Source of the DNA: a virus
Direction: 5' to 3' (one strand)
DNA: 22,397 nt
IMG/VR virus record: IMGVR_UViG_3300001681_000095
Span: 1-22,397 of that record
In this document: piece by piece, positions 12,475 to 20,559 of the stretch
Layout of the letters: every line of letters starts with the position of its first letter
How positions within the stretch are numbered: position 1 is the first letter of the stretch
The notes under the pieces: model-generated
The model's database searches: none
Told to the model about the DNA's origin: nothing
Seen by the model: only the letters and a program-made list of their open reading frames with translations
Made by a program: the position numbers and the translations under genes

Positions 12475-14595
12475 TTAAGGTCCGGCGTACGGACCTAATG
12501 CATTGCGTGTGCCGCGGCTGCGCAGAGACTTGATGACCAATTCATCAATCCTTTCTCCAGCAATGTTGACTGACATGTTGATAGGTGCACCGTCGCCGCT
12601 TGTCTCTAGATTACTTAGTCGGCCGGCTAAATCTTCCATTGCTTTTGTCAGTCTTTCGGTGGTTGAAGCTGTAGAAATGTTAGCTGCAGAACCGAGTTCG
12701 GCCAGCTCTGGGCCGTTCTCGCCCACGACGGCGACCGAGGAAGGAGCAGATGCCTGACCCTGAATATGGCGGCCGCCGGTCGAGTACCCCTTGAGGTTGG
12801 AGGGCTTGGAAAGTGCAGAGCCTTCACCTTCACCTTCGCCTGCGCTCGAGACGAGGGCACCAGTTGCGGCGCCACCGAGGACGGCGAGGGCTGCAATACC
12901 AAATGGGCTTCCAACGCCTGTTGCAATCATGAGACCAGCTATCATGGTACCCACAAAAAGAGCCGTGGATCCAAACGTTCCCAAGGAATTGATGGCTTCT
13001 CCAATCCAGCCCATAAAGCTGGCGAACCCCCTAATCATTGGGAGGAGGACGCCGCTGACAAAGGGCTCAGCGTCGAGATAGAGCTGTTTGAATGCATTTT
13101 TGAGCTGGTCAGTCATGTTCTGCATATTTTGGCCTGCTGCTGCAGCCTCTTTCATCGACATGGTTTGCTGTTCTAATTCTTCATTGCTTTGGGAGAGCAT
13201 TTTGCGTGTGTCTTCGGCAGAGAGCCCCAAAGCATCAGCAAAGGCCATGACCTCTGCACCGGATAGATTTTCAGCAGATATGCCGGCTTGGTCAATCGCA
13301 GATTTCATCATCCGGATGCCCTCGACTGGGTCTTCCATTGCTGCGTTAAGCATATCAATGGAGTTGAGGAAAGGGCCACCCATAATAGCGTTGAGACGGC
13401 CGACAGATGTTCCTGCTTGATCAAATGTCTTGAATTTGTCGACAAAGCCCAGGAGAGTTCCAACCTCAATGCCGAGGGCCTTGGCTTGAACGGCCATATC
13501 TTTGAAGACCTGGGTGCCGGTTGCTCCGTAACGAGAAAGAATCTCCTTATTGGCAATAAAGTCTTGCCCCATCTTATTAACATCCACTCCGAGTCCGCGT
13601 GCGGTCGCGGTCAGGTCGAGCATAAACTGCTGAGTTTCTTTAATTCCCAGGCCCATGCTCTTGTTGGCGGTTTGCCAGATTTGTGCCTGGGTATCCATTG
13701 AGAAGCCCATCTCTCCCAAAATGGTAGTGGTGTGCATAATGTCTTTTTGTACGGCTGGCTGTAAATACGTAAAATCAGTGAATGTATTCTTTAGTGCACT
13801 GACAGCTTCGGCTGATTCTTCCAGGGTGACGCCGGCGAGGCGGCCGACTTGCTCAGTTTCTTTGATCATCTTATTGAATTCGGTGCCGGCACCAGTGGAC
13901 TTCCTAAATGCGGAGAAAACCTTATCTTGTTCGACCGCAAACTTGAAGCTGTTTACCCCCAATTCTAAGAGGCCTGTTCCCAAAGACATTACATTCTTCT
14001 TCATATCCATGGCATTGCTTGCAAAAGCTTTGAGGCCGGCTTGGCCCTGCTGTAAAGAGCCTACTAGCTTTACCATTCCACTATCGCTAAGACCAAACAA
14101 CGAGTCACGCATGTTCTCAGCTAGTTCATCGCCAGCCCTCATGGCGGCATTTAGTTCATCTAAAGCGCTGGCTGCCTGCGCCATGCGGTCTGGCGACACT
14201 TGCAGATTGCTATTCAAATCTTCGATAATGTCTTTAAATTGTTCTGCAGTTTCACTATTCGCAGCAAGGCTCTCTGCCATGGCGCGATTGGTTTTAATCT
14301 GTGACTGCTGCATCGAGGCGAGGCGGGCGAGAGCTGCAGTATGTTCCTCCTCGCCAACTGTCAGCTGATCTATCTCTTCTTTTATGGCTTCAATTGACTC
14401 TACGAGTTGACCACGAATACCCATTTGCTTTTCAAAAGCTTTGGTAACTTGGTCAATTTGATCAGCGAGCCCCTTGGCTTCCGGGAGAGTTAAAGCATGT
14501 TGGAGGGCGTCGCGGGTTTGTTTTGCTTGGCGTTCAAGCTTAGCTAACTCTTTTTGTAAGGCCGCGGCCTTTCGTGCGTCATCGGGTTCCTGCAT
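12475..14595 (-). CDS. Tail tape measure protein
   Basis: It sets tail-tube length and is held in the tube by the assembly chaperones. The 706-residue product has long alpha-helical, heptad-like segments (about 1-160 and 470-500), Gln/Met-rich repeats (MKEAAAAGQNMQNM), a hydrophobic Gly/Ala stretch (about 544-585) that could enter the host membrane during DNA ejection, a small flexible EGEGEG linker, and the common tape-measure ending VVGENGPELAELG (about 624-636) plus a short beta/helical tail. At about 0.15 nm per residue the tail would be near 105 nm, slightly longer than T4. It follows the chaperone and a 109-aa gene, the expected order. GAGG lies 11 bases before the ATG. Confidence 0.85.
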   Translation of the reverse strand: MQEPDDARKAAALQKELAKLERQAKQTRDALQHALTLPEAKGLADQIDQVTKAFEKQMGIRGQLVESIEAIKEEIDQLTVGEEEHTAALARLASMQQSQIKTNRAMAESLAANSETAEQFKDIIEDLNSNLQVSPDRMAQAASALDELNAAMRAGDELAENMRDSLFGLSDSGMVKLVGSLQQGQAGLKAFASNAMDMKKNVMSLGTGLLELGVNSFKFAVEQDKVFSAFRKSTGAGTEFNKMIKETEQVGRLAGVTLEESAEAVSALKNTFTDFTYLQPAVQKDIMHTTTILGEMGFSMDTQAQIWQTANKSMGLGIKETQQFMLDLTATARGLGVDVNKMGQDFIANKEILSRYGATGTQVFKDMAVQAKALGIEVGTLLGFVDKFKTFDQAGTSVGRLNAIMGGPFLNSIDMLNAAMEDPVEGIRMMKSAIDQAGISAENLSGAEVMAFADALGLSAEDTRKMLSQSNEELEQQTMSMKEAAAAGQNMQNMTDQLKNAFKQLYLDAEPFVSGVLLPMIRGFASFMGWIGEAINSLGTFGSTALFVGTMIAGLMIATGVGSPFGIAALAVLGGAATGALVSSAGEGEGEGSALSKPSNLKGYSTGGRHIQGQASAPSSVAVVGENGPELAELGSAANISTASTTERLTKAMEDLAGRLSNLETSGDGAPINMSVNIAGERIDELVIKSLRSRGTRNALGPYAGP

Positions 14596-14608
14596 CGACT
14601 AATATCCT

Positions 14609-14938
14609 CTAGTTTTTAAAGGGCCACCGAAGCCCTGTTTCTTTCTCAAATTTTTCTACTGCGTGCATTAGATCGGTGCGAGAGTTAAGTGTACCGGAAG
14701 CGTTAAGGCCATGTTTGATATAGGAATCCATATAGCCCTTTTCCGCATTGAGGGTTTTCATGAAAGCATCGATCTGTGCAGAGTTTCCGCTCAGGCGGAT
14801 GGGGCTGTTCAGGATCCCCCCATAATACAGGTCCAAAAGTGCGCTGCGCACCTGGCCTGCAAACTTACTATATACCCTTTCGGACAGCTGTCCTTTGGTA
14901 TTATTCAGATAAATTACATCTTTTACAATTTCGTTCAT
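14609..14938 (-). CDS. Unknown small tail-region protein (109 aa)
   Basis: A 109-residue soluble, mainly helical protein between the chaperone pair and the tape measure. It has no recognised motif, though Leu-Ser-Gly-Asn-Ser-Ala-Gln-Ile and a C-terminal Trp-Pro stand out, and the layout NSPIRLSGN...AFMKTLNAEKGYM recalls small proteins beside tape measures in marine phages. Its own ribosome site (AGAGGG, 8 bases before ATG) comes right after the intrinsic terminator, so it is the first gene of the low-copy tail sub-operon. A tape-measure chaperone or tail-assembly factor is plausible from position, but unproven. Confidence 0.7.
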   Translation of the reverse strand: MNEIVKDVIYLNNTKGQLSERVYSKFAGQVRSALLDLYYGGILNSPIRLSGNSAQIDAFMKTLNAEKGYMDSYIKHGLNASGTLNSRTDLMHAVEKFEKETGLRWPFKN

Positions 14939-14971
14939 GATAGAACCCTCTCATATAATTAGTGCCAAAAC

Positions 14972-14997
14972 AAAAAGCCGGAGCTACTTGCCCCGAC
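14972..14997 (-). terminator. Intrinsic terminator inside the structural operon
   Basis: On the minus strand GTCGGGGC pairs with GCTCCGGC (8 pairs, two G-U) around the 5-base loop AAGTA, followed by TTTTTG. The TAG stop of the frameshifted chaperone extension lies in the loop and stem. It would reduce transcription of the tape measure and hub genes relative to sheath and tube. Confidence 0.75.
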
Positions 14998-15179
14998 TTG
15001 CTCGATCATATTCTTCATTTTGTTTTTTATACTCTTGAACCAAACGGTCCACAAACCATCGTCGGAGCGGTACAGGGAGGTTATATGCTTCGATGAAGGA
15101 CCACCCTCCATAATGTTTCAGCGCAAAGAATTCTTCGTAAACTGCTGCTTGGTACTCAGGAGTCAGGCCAAAAAAACTG
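14984..15179 (-). CDS. Frameshifted C-terminal extension of the tail chaperone (gp51-like)
   Basis: After the T7 run at 15170-15176 the +1 frame (equivalently -2) is open for 61 codons, from Gly at 15169 to TAG at 14984-14986. It starts GLTPEYQAAVYEEFFALKHY and contains GGWSFIEAYNLPVPLRRWFV. This resembles the Tyr-rich, N-L/M-P-x-x-L-R pattern of gp51-type tail assembly factors, by memory. The segment has no Met and no suitable early GTG/TTG with a ribosome site, so it can hardly be translated on its own. A shift at UUU-UUU would fuse it to the 280-residue upstream part, giving 341-342 aa. The layout is analogous to lambda G/GT. A one-base homopolymer error is the main alternative. Confidence 0.6.
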
Positions 15180-16010
15180 TGCCGTCAAGGGCATTACCAC
15201 CTTTCCCATGTGATCACAATGTTCGCATTCGAAATCATACGACACATCCACATCAGGTTTAATTTTTTCGTACACTTTACGAAGGTATTTTACATCTCTA
15301 AGGGGCATCAACGAGATAAACTTGTCAATATCCCCTCGATCAGTCTGATTATTGAGAGAAACTATAACAGTTTTTAACAAATCAGTACTCCGAGTGTCCG
15401 GTAGTTTCAGTTTTTTCTTTTTATCAGTAGCCTCAGAAAGGGATCTTTCATCGCGACTAGTCAGAAGCCGAACTTCTGCTTCGATTGAGGTAGTGGGCAA
15501 CGTCATGACAAAGTTGTTATCATCATTTATTACAACACCCTCAGGCATTTCCCCTGGAGTTACATGAGTGAGATTTTCTAAATCAAATTCTTGCTCATTT
15601 ATCTCTGAGCAGCCCGGGCACTTCACATTGGTCTCATATAGTGACCCGAAGCCCGTGATCCGAGATGCTACAAGGAGAGCATTTTTGTCTCCAATCAACA
15701 GACTATCAACATCAATCTCTTTATCTTGTATTACAGATTGTATGAGCCGATCGATGGCCAGTCCTTTACGCAAAAGAGTTTCAGAGGTAAGAATGTCTTC
15801 CTCCTTAGCAGTCATATGCCTAATTTCAATTGTGTCGACGCCCGCCAGAGGATGGCCCTCTGGATAATATCTTCCACCGGATGGTAGCTCAACAAATTCT
15901 GTTGGAGTTACAAACGAAAAGAGGCTATTATCGCCTGAGTTCGTGATTGGTGGTGCGGGAGCGTCTGGATGCGGCGCCGTTGTGCGCTGCGAATTATTCC
16001 TTCTTCCCAT
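15156..16010 (-). CDS. gp26-like tail assembly chaperone / baseplate protein
   Basis: A 284-residue protein of the T4 gp26 baseplate family, as judged from the conserved core ELPSGGRYYPEGHPL (41-55), IEIRHMTAKEEDIL (61-74), a GDKNALLVASRITGFGSLY stretch (107-125), and a four-cysteine zinc-ribbon-like pair Cys131-x2-Cys134 and Cys262-x2-Cys265. The first 30 residues are Pro/Asn-rich and disordered. In T4 the product is scored as a baseplate hub protein, but its place between the tube and the tape measure is the standard place of tail assembly chaperones. The 0-frame ends at TGA 15156-15158, 12 bases after the T7 run, while the +1 frame continues. The ribosome site AAGGTG precedes the ATG by 6 bases. 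Confidence 0.82.
   Translation of the reverse strand: MGRRNNSQRTTAPHPDAPAPPITNSGDNSLFSFVTPTEFVELPSGGRYYPEGHPLAGVDTIEIRHMTAKEEDILTSETLLRKGLAIDRLIQSVIQDKEIDVDSLLIGDKNALLVASRITGFGSLYETNVKCPGCSEINEQEFDLENLTHVTPGEMPEGVVINDDNNFVMTLPTTSIEAEVRLLTSRDERSLSEATDKKKKLKLPDTRSTDLLKTVIVSLNNQTDRGDIDKFISLMPLRDVKYLRKVYEKIKPDVDVSYDFECEHCDHMGKVVMPLTAQFFWPDS
15170..15176 (-). promoter_or_regulatory. Putative T7 frameshift slippery run
   Basis: Seven consecutive T on the minus strand in CAG TTT TTT TGG. The 0-frame reaches TGA four codons later. Shifting +1 or -2 lets the tRNA-Phe re-pair perfectly with UUU and opens a 61-codon frame. A -1 shift would stop at once (TTG GCC TGA), so +1 or -2 is required. Confidence 0.5.
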
Positions 16011-16032
16011 GTGTCACCTTCTTTCTAAGATT

Positions 16033-16608
16033 CTAGGGCTCCGTTACGGCTGCGACAGCAGGACCCACTACATACTCTGCCCAATCATACTGGATTGAGA
16101 GAGAAATATTAAGTAGATTATCATTCTCGTATGAAAGGTCTCCGAACTTAGCATCTGTAATAAATGCGTTTTGAAGCGTCCATGAGCCGACGAGGCCGCC
16201 CTGACCACTGAGTTCCTGAATCACGACATTGCCGAGTGCATCGACTGCCATGGCCTTGTTGACGGTACCAGGAGCTTGCGCTGGATTATTGAGCGCATCT
16301 TGCTGGTCCGGAGGCAACAGGTAGCCCGACTTTATGAGAGCATCATAGAGAATCTTGTTGCCGTCAGGATTGATGGCATTGATAATATTCGCTGTGACGG
16401 GGCCCCAAGTAACGGTGCCAGGATAGTGGTAGGTATTCCCTAGAAATTTATGAGGAGTAGAACTGACCTGATAGTTTGGCTTTGTTACATCTTTCGCAAG
16501 ATATGGCTGATATGAATATTCTCCATCAGCACTCACTAGGTTCGGAAAGAAAAGTAAAAAGCGGTGGGCCCTCTTCGGCTCCGATAGTGCGCTTGTCCAA
16601 AATGGCAT
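16033..16608 (-). CDS. Tail tube protein (gp19-like)
   Basis: This is the structural subunit of the inner tail tube, through which DNA passes. The 191-residue product has the N-terminal PKRAHRFLLFFP motif (11-22) of T4 gp19-type tubes, a Pro/Tyr-rich beta strand with GTVTWGPV, and a C-terminal WTLQNAFITDAKFGDLSY and ISLSIQYDWAEY pattern that forms the shared tube beta-barrel. The length (T4 gp19 is 163) leaves about 25 residues for a middle loop (about 100-125, Pro/Gln/Ala-rich). It lies directly after the sheath gene, the normal order, and has its own ribosome site, GAGGAGACC, with the start about 12 bases on. It should be among the most abundant virion proteins. Confidence 0.9.
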   Translation of the reverse strand: MPFWTSALSEPKRAHRFLLFFPNLVSADGEYSYQPYLAKDVTKPNYQVSSTPHKFLGNTYHYPGTVTWGPVTANIINAINPDGNKILYDALIKSGYLLPPDQQDALNNPAQAPGTVNKAMAVDALGNVVIQELSGQGGLVGSWTLQNAFITDAKFGDLSYENDNLLNISLSIQYDWAEYVVGPAVAAVTEP

Positions 16609-16672
16609 TTGTTATGGTCTCCTCATAAGTTCTAAAGTTAAGTAGTGTAAGAGTTTAAAACCCTCCACTTTA

Positions 16673-19537
16673 TTAGTCGGTAAACGATGCTCCCGTACGA
16701 GTAATATTGAAATCAATTGCGATGAATTCAATGGTTCGTGCTGGCTTCAAGAAAATTCGTGCATACATGATATTTCTATCTACCAAATCGGGTGTAGTTG
16801 TTGTATCGTCCAAAACCACCTTATAGTCTGTTAGACCAAAGTTAGTTTTTACATTCGCCAGGAAGGGATTCACCTGTGAGGTGAAACGTAACCATGTCTG
16901 TTGAATGTTGGGATCGAAAAGAAGCTGCGCAGCAATCTGCGAAATGCGCTTCTTCACGAAGATCATCATACGTCGAACGTTAATCCGGTCGAGTGCTGAG
17001 GGCGTAACCTGCAGGGTCTTCTGGCCGAAGATTACGATACCTTCACTCGGGAATTTAGCGATTGGATTGATGTTCGCGCTATAAAGGTTGTCGCGGTCAA
17101 TCCGGCGAAGCTGGTGGGACACATCAATGATGGGAAGGCCAGCAGAGCCTTCAGTTAGGCCGCCGCGGTTGAAGCCGGCCGGCGCAAACCAGACCTGTGT
17201 CTTACGCTGGGAACTTGAGAAGGTCCCGATTGCAGCCACAGAAGGTGGTACCCAGAGGATAGCTCCATTGATTGAGTCTCTTGCTCGGAGCCACGGATAG
17301 AAAGTACAGCCGTATGACGAATTCAAACCCCGGTTGCGTAGATTGGTAATTACCTGCGTTAGGGCGCTAGATATATTGTTGCGAACCAGGGTTCGCCCTT
17401 CTGCGCGGGGTGTGAAACCGCCGGCGACGTCGACAACTGCCAAGGCATCAGCACGGTCTTCGCATGTTTGAATCAAGTGTGTAGTCAGACCGTCATCAGT
17501 GAGGCCCGGAACAGAAGCAAGGTTCATTTCCACCACTTCGGGATCAGCCACCGCGTCAATTGCACGCTTGATGGTTGCTCTGGCGTAGTTGTTGTTTTCG
17601 TTTGTACTATCATCTATGAAACTGTTACGGAACGGGTCCATCTCAACAATATCCAGACCATCAAAGCCGCCATAGAGAGGGACGGTGAAACGGTCATAGC
17701 CAGCGTCGAGGACACCCTTTGTTGATCCGGTTGTTGCAGTATAGGATCTACCGCTTCCAGAAACTCCGCCAGTCATTCGGGCAGTCAGGGACCAGACGGC
17801 CGTGCCAGACAGAGGATAGAGATCATCTAGTGAAAATGCGACAGCGCGCTCGCTTCGAGCAGATGCCGGCGCGAAATCGTTTATAATGCCGCCGCGGGGG
17901 CGCAGGACATCTTCGACGGAGCCATCAAAACGAGTGCTTCCGACTGCCGTTGTTGTACGGAAGCCAAAATATGCATCTGTATCGTTAGATAGTCCGCCCG
18001 CACTCGCGCTTACGCGGAAGGCGGCTTGGGGATAAAGCATTAGAAGGTTTGGATCCAGGCTAGCCGTCTGAAGCATAAGTGTTCTGCCTCTGCCGGACCC
18101 GGACATGCCACCGTCGAAGTGACGGGACGTGTCGGAACCAGTAACCCAGTTGCCTGCGCCGGCGGAAGCGGAAATTAGCTCATCATTATACTTCACCATC
18201 CCCAAGAAACCAAAGGGAAGATAACGAGCGTCTAGGGCTCCGGCGGCGAGGTCACTGTTTACTGCAACACGAATATAATTAGAAACATTTGGCCAATCAC
18301 CGATGGTACGGTAACGGCGTTCTGCAGCAATCCACTGAGTATATTGAGTTCCGATCTTTCGACCAATGTAGTTTAGTGAACCAGGATTCAAATCACAATC
18401 GTTGAACTGCTCCAAAATCTGTACTACATTATCTGAATCAGCCAATCGACGAATAACAACGCTGAAGGATCCGTAGGGATTGCTTGTATTTGTTGATTCT
18501 TTGATGTCCTGGATTGAAATCTTGAGATTTCGATTGGTCCAATCTCCGGATTGCTTAAGGCTTATGCAGCTGAACAGTTGCTGCTGATTGGCGGCGACAT
18601 AGCTTGCGGTTGCAGTTGTCAGGTCCTGGGCAATGATTTGAGGGGTCTCCCCACCTACGAGCTGACTTTTGTGGTCTCCGGTAGAGGTACTGTCCGTAGC
18701 ATTGTAAAGAGGGATTATGGCGGCCAGGTAAGTACCGGTATTAATATTATCTTTTAGGTGTTGATCAAATGTTTCGCCCAACCAGTAGTTTGTCTGCTGT
18801 TTCGGATTTGTAACAGTACCATTTGTAAGCTGCGGGTTTGTGTTGAATACCTTGCGAATATACTTTTCCGAAGTTGTATCAAAGTTAAACGATGCAGTCA
18901 TTCCCATGGATCCGGAGGCGTTAGGAATAACAGCCTTGAACTCATAGTTCGCACCAATTTGTTTGAAACCAGTGTTCATGCCTATGGAAGCGCTGCTCGT
19001 CCCCGAGCCGACGCCGCCGAAGACAGTTCCTGTAAGCAATGCAGTACAACCGGCTGCGGCGTCTGTATAGAAAATAGCAGCGAGGGCTCCGGTGAGGGTG
19101 CCGGTCGAGGCGGGACCCACCGATGCCGAATCAAATATAAAGAGGCCCATAGCACTAGATGTTGCATTTGTGCTCAGTGCCCAGCCGGCTGTCCCGGCGC
19201 CTGCAGCAGCATTGGGGGCTTGTGATCCCAAGAGACGAATATAGGTTAGGGGTGAACTGTTACGGAGATATGCCTGTGCTGCGTATGTTCCATACATCGG
19301 CGAGACCTGATTGCCTTCGCGCCAGACGTCACCACCTACTCCACCGGGCACTGGCGTGCCAAAGATGTTCACAAATTCCGAGAAGGAATTAACTGTGATG
19401 GGGCGAAGGGCTGGGCCCTTTTCGGCGCGGCCAATAATGACGGGGCCAATTCCGGCTGGAGAAGCTGGAAGTTGGGAGTTGTCGATCTCGTTGACAAACA
19501 CTCCGGGTGATACAAATCTGTAATTCTTCACTGACAT
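16673..19537 (-). CDS. Contractile tail sheath protein, oversized (gp18-like)
   Basis: Subunit of the contractile sheath, which shortens to drive the tube into the host. The product starts SPGVFVNEIDNSQLP and GPVIIGRAEKGPA, as other sheaths do. The middle and end carry the standard features: VDVAGG, NSSYGCTFYPWL, WVPPSVAAIGTF, WFAPAGFNRGGL, INPIAKFPSEGIVIFGQKTL and RRMMIFVKKRI. At 954 residues it is nearly 300 longer than T4 gp18 (659). The extra material is in the first two thirds, including an Ala/Gly/Ser/Thr-rich block (about 112-205) with the look of surface-exposed beta domains. AGGAGACC precedes the ATG by about 9 bases. Confidence 0.93.
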   Translation of the reverse strand: MSVKNYRFVSPGVFVNEIDNSQLPASPAGIGPVIIGRAEKGPALRPITVNSFSEFVNIFGTPVPGGVGGDVWREGNQVSPMYGTYAAQAYLRNSSPLTYIRLLGSQAPNAAAGAGTAGWALSTNATSSAMGLFIFDSASVGPASTGTLTGALAAIFYTDAAAGCTALLTGTVFGGVGSGTSSASIGMNTGFKQIGANYEFKAVIPNASGSMGMTASFNFDTTSEKYIRKVFNTNPQLTNGTVTNPKQQTNYWLGETFDQHLKDNINTGTYLAAIIPLYNATDSTSTGDHKSQLVGGETPQIIAQDLTTATASYVAANQQQLFSCISLKQSGDWTNRNLKISIQDIKESTNTSNPYGSFSVVIRRLADSDNVVQILEQFNDCDLNPGSLNYIGRKIGTQYTQWIAAERRYRTIGDWPNVSNYIRVAVNSDLAAGALDARYLPFGFLGMVKYNDELISASAGAGNWVTGSDTSRHFDGGMSGSGRGRTLMLQTASLDPNLLMLYPQAAFRVSASAGGLSNDTDAYFGFRTTTAVGSTRFDGSVEDVLRPRGGIINDFAPASARSERAVAFSLDDLYPLSGTAVWSLTARMTGGVSGSGRSYTATTGSTKGVLDAGYDRFTVPLYGGFDGLDIVEMDPFRNSFIDDSTNENNNYARATIKRAIDAVADPEVVEMNLASVPGLTDDGLTTHLIQTCEDRADALAVVDVAGGFTPRAEGRTLVRNNISSALTQVITNLRNRGLNSSYGCTFYPWLRARDSINGAILWVPPSVAAIGTFSSSQRKTQVWFAPAGFNRGGLTEGSAGLPIIDVSHQLRRIDRDNLYSANINPIAKFPSEGIVIFGQKTLQVTPSALDRINVRRMMIFVKKRISQIAAQLLFDPNIQQTWLRFTSQVNPFLANVKTNFGLTDYKVVLDDTTTTPDLVDRNIMYARIFLKPARTIEFIAIDFNITRTGASFTD

Positions 19538-19572
19538 AAGACGGGGTCTCCTAAACCATAGATATTCTTATT

Positions 19573-19580
19573 CTAAATAG
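19573..19580 (-). promoter_or_regulatory. Candidate late-promoter-like motif ahead of sheath gene
   Basis: Minus-strand CTATTTAG followed by AATAAG lies 36 bases before the sheath ATG. The same CTATTTAG followed by AATAG occurs before the gp13-like gene at 22345-22352. Two copies upstream of structural genes and no sigma70 boxes nearby suggest a phage late promoter core, but two cases are weak evidence and both are AT-rich. Confidence 0.2.
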
Positions 19581-19614
19581 TACTAAAAGCATGCAACAGA
19601 ATAGGGCAATTATA

Positions 19615-20559
19615 TTATTCTCTATAAAAGGCGCCCTTCACCCCGTCCGGGATGTCGCCAAAGATGGTTTGTTCCCGTGAAAACTTGAATTCTACGGCAT
19701 TTTCCCGCTTTACGACCCGTGGACGTTCTTCGTTTTCACCGTCGCCTATTAGGTACCCAAGAACATCAATACTGATGACTGTCTCATAATTTCGCTCGCT
19801 CATTCCGATTGCAGCCTGGTTTGAATTGTTTTGGAATCCACCATCAATAAAAACCTCATAGTAATGTCCTTCTTTATGAATACGCTTAGGCATTCGGGAG
19901 TTACCGGGGATTGTGACGAAAGGTTGGATCAGCTGATTCATCTGCTGTTGATATTCTGTGCGAATGGAAATCTCATACTGGACCTTCACCCAAGTAGGTA
20001 ATGGAATCGTTATCGTTTCATACACCACTCTCTGAGTTGACATGTCTCTCTTGGAAGAGTTATACATTTTGGAGCGTACGGCGCCGGATGCGCCATGCCG
20101 GCGGTTGGCGGCCGCATTTTGAAATTCTGCTGTTTTTTTCTGATTTATTCTCCGAGCCACAGTAATCGTGCCCCCTTTGGCGTCCGGATAAGGATAAAGG
20201 TTGGCATATACCGACCCTTTGAACTGTGGATCTTTCGTGACGTTCGTTCGTGACAACGTCATCAGCGGCAATATCAATGTTCCTTCGTCGTCTCTCAGAT
20301 CTTTATCATTTTTGACCTGATATGCTCGTTCGGCCGTGACCCACAGAGGAGGAACTCTTTTAAAGCCCTCATTGGTGGTGACAAAAAGGTCTAGATCCTT
20401 TCCTAAAAAGTCTAACATTGCTCCATCAATTGTTTCCAGTGTCGAAGACATGAATTCAATTACCTGAAGTTCTCCTTCGACTTTTTTATCGCCAATATAG
20501 TCAAAACGAGTAGACATCTCATTTTGAAGTTCAGCTTGTGTTTTTTTACTTCGAGACAT
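19615..20559 (-). CDS. Tail terminator / proximal sheath stabiliser (gp15-like)
   Basis: It caps the tail tube and sheath at the neck end and forms the head-joining interface. The 314-residue protein (from ATG 20559) shares the T4 gp15 course: GFKRVPPLWVTAERAY near the start, LILPLMTLSRTNV, then WVKVQYEISIRTEYQQQMNQLIQPF, a segment of small residues, and YETVISIDVLGYLIGDGEN where gp15 has its SLTFEVNGWMYPP. The longer ORF from 20595 is rejected because GAGG lies 8 bases before ATG 20559, and the extra 12 residues lie in the gp14-like gene end. A Met/Arg/Ser-rich insert (about 150-185) is absent in T4. The overlap with the upstream gene is 14 bases. The gene order 13-14-15-18-19 supports this. 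Confidence 0.8.
   Translation of the reverse strand: MSRSKKTQAELQNEMSTRFDYIGDKKVEGELQVIEFMSSTLETIDGAMLDFLGKDLDLFVTTNEGFKRVPPLWVTAERAYQVKNDKDLRDDEGTLILPLMTLSRTNVTKDPQFKGSVYANLYPYPDAKGGTITVARRINQKKTAEFQNAAANRRHGASGAVRSKMYNSSKRDMSTQRVVYETITIPLPTWVKVQYEISIRTEYQQQMNQLIQPFVTIPGNSRMPKRIHKEGHYYEVFIDGGFQNNSNQAAIGMSERNYETVISIDVLGYLIGDGENEERPRVVKRENAVEFKFSREQTIFGDIPDGVKGAFYRE

Noticed and set aside
13655-14368. A 237-codon plus-strand ORF opposite the tape measure
   Set aside because: It is antisense to a well-supported gene, shows a Ser/Ala/Leu-rich mirrored composition, no ribosome site and no family features.
16609-16672. Possible terminator between sheath and tube genes
   Set aside because: The pairing (AGTG/CACT with GAG/CTC) is broken by a bulge and lacks a U-run, so read-through is expected.
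18758-19225. A 155-codon plus-strand ORF opposite the sheath
   Set aside because: Cys/Ser-rich shadow translation of the sheath's Ala/Gly/Thr block; no start signal.
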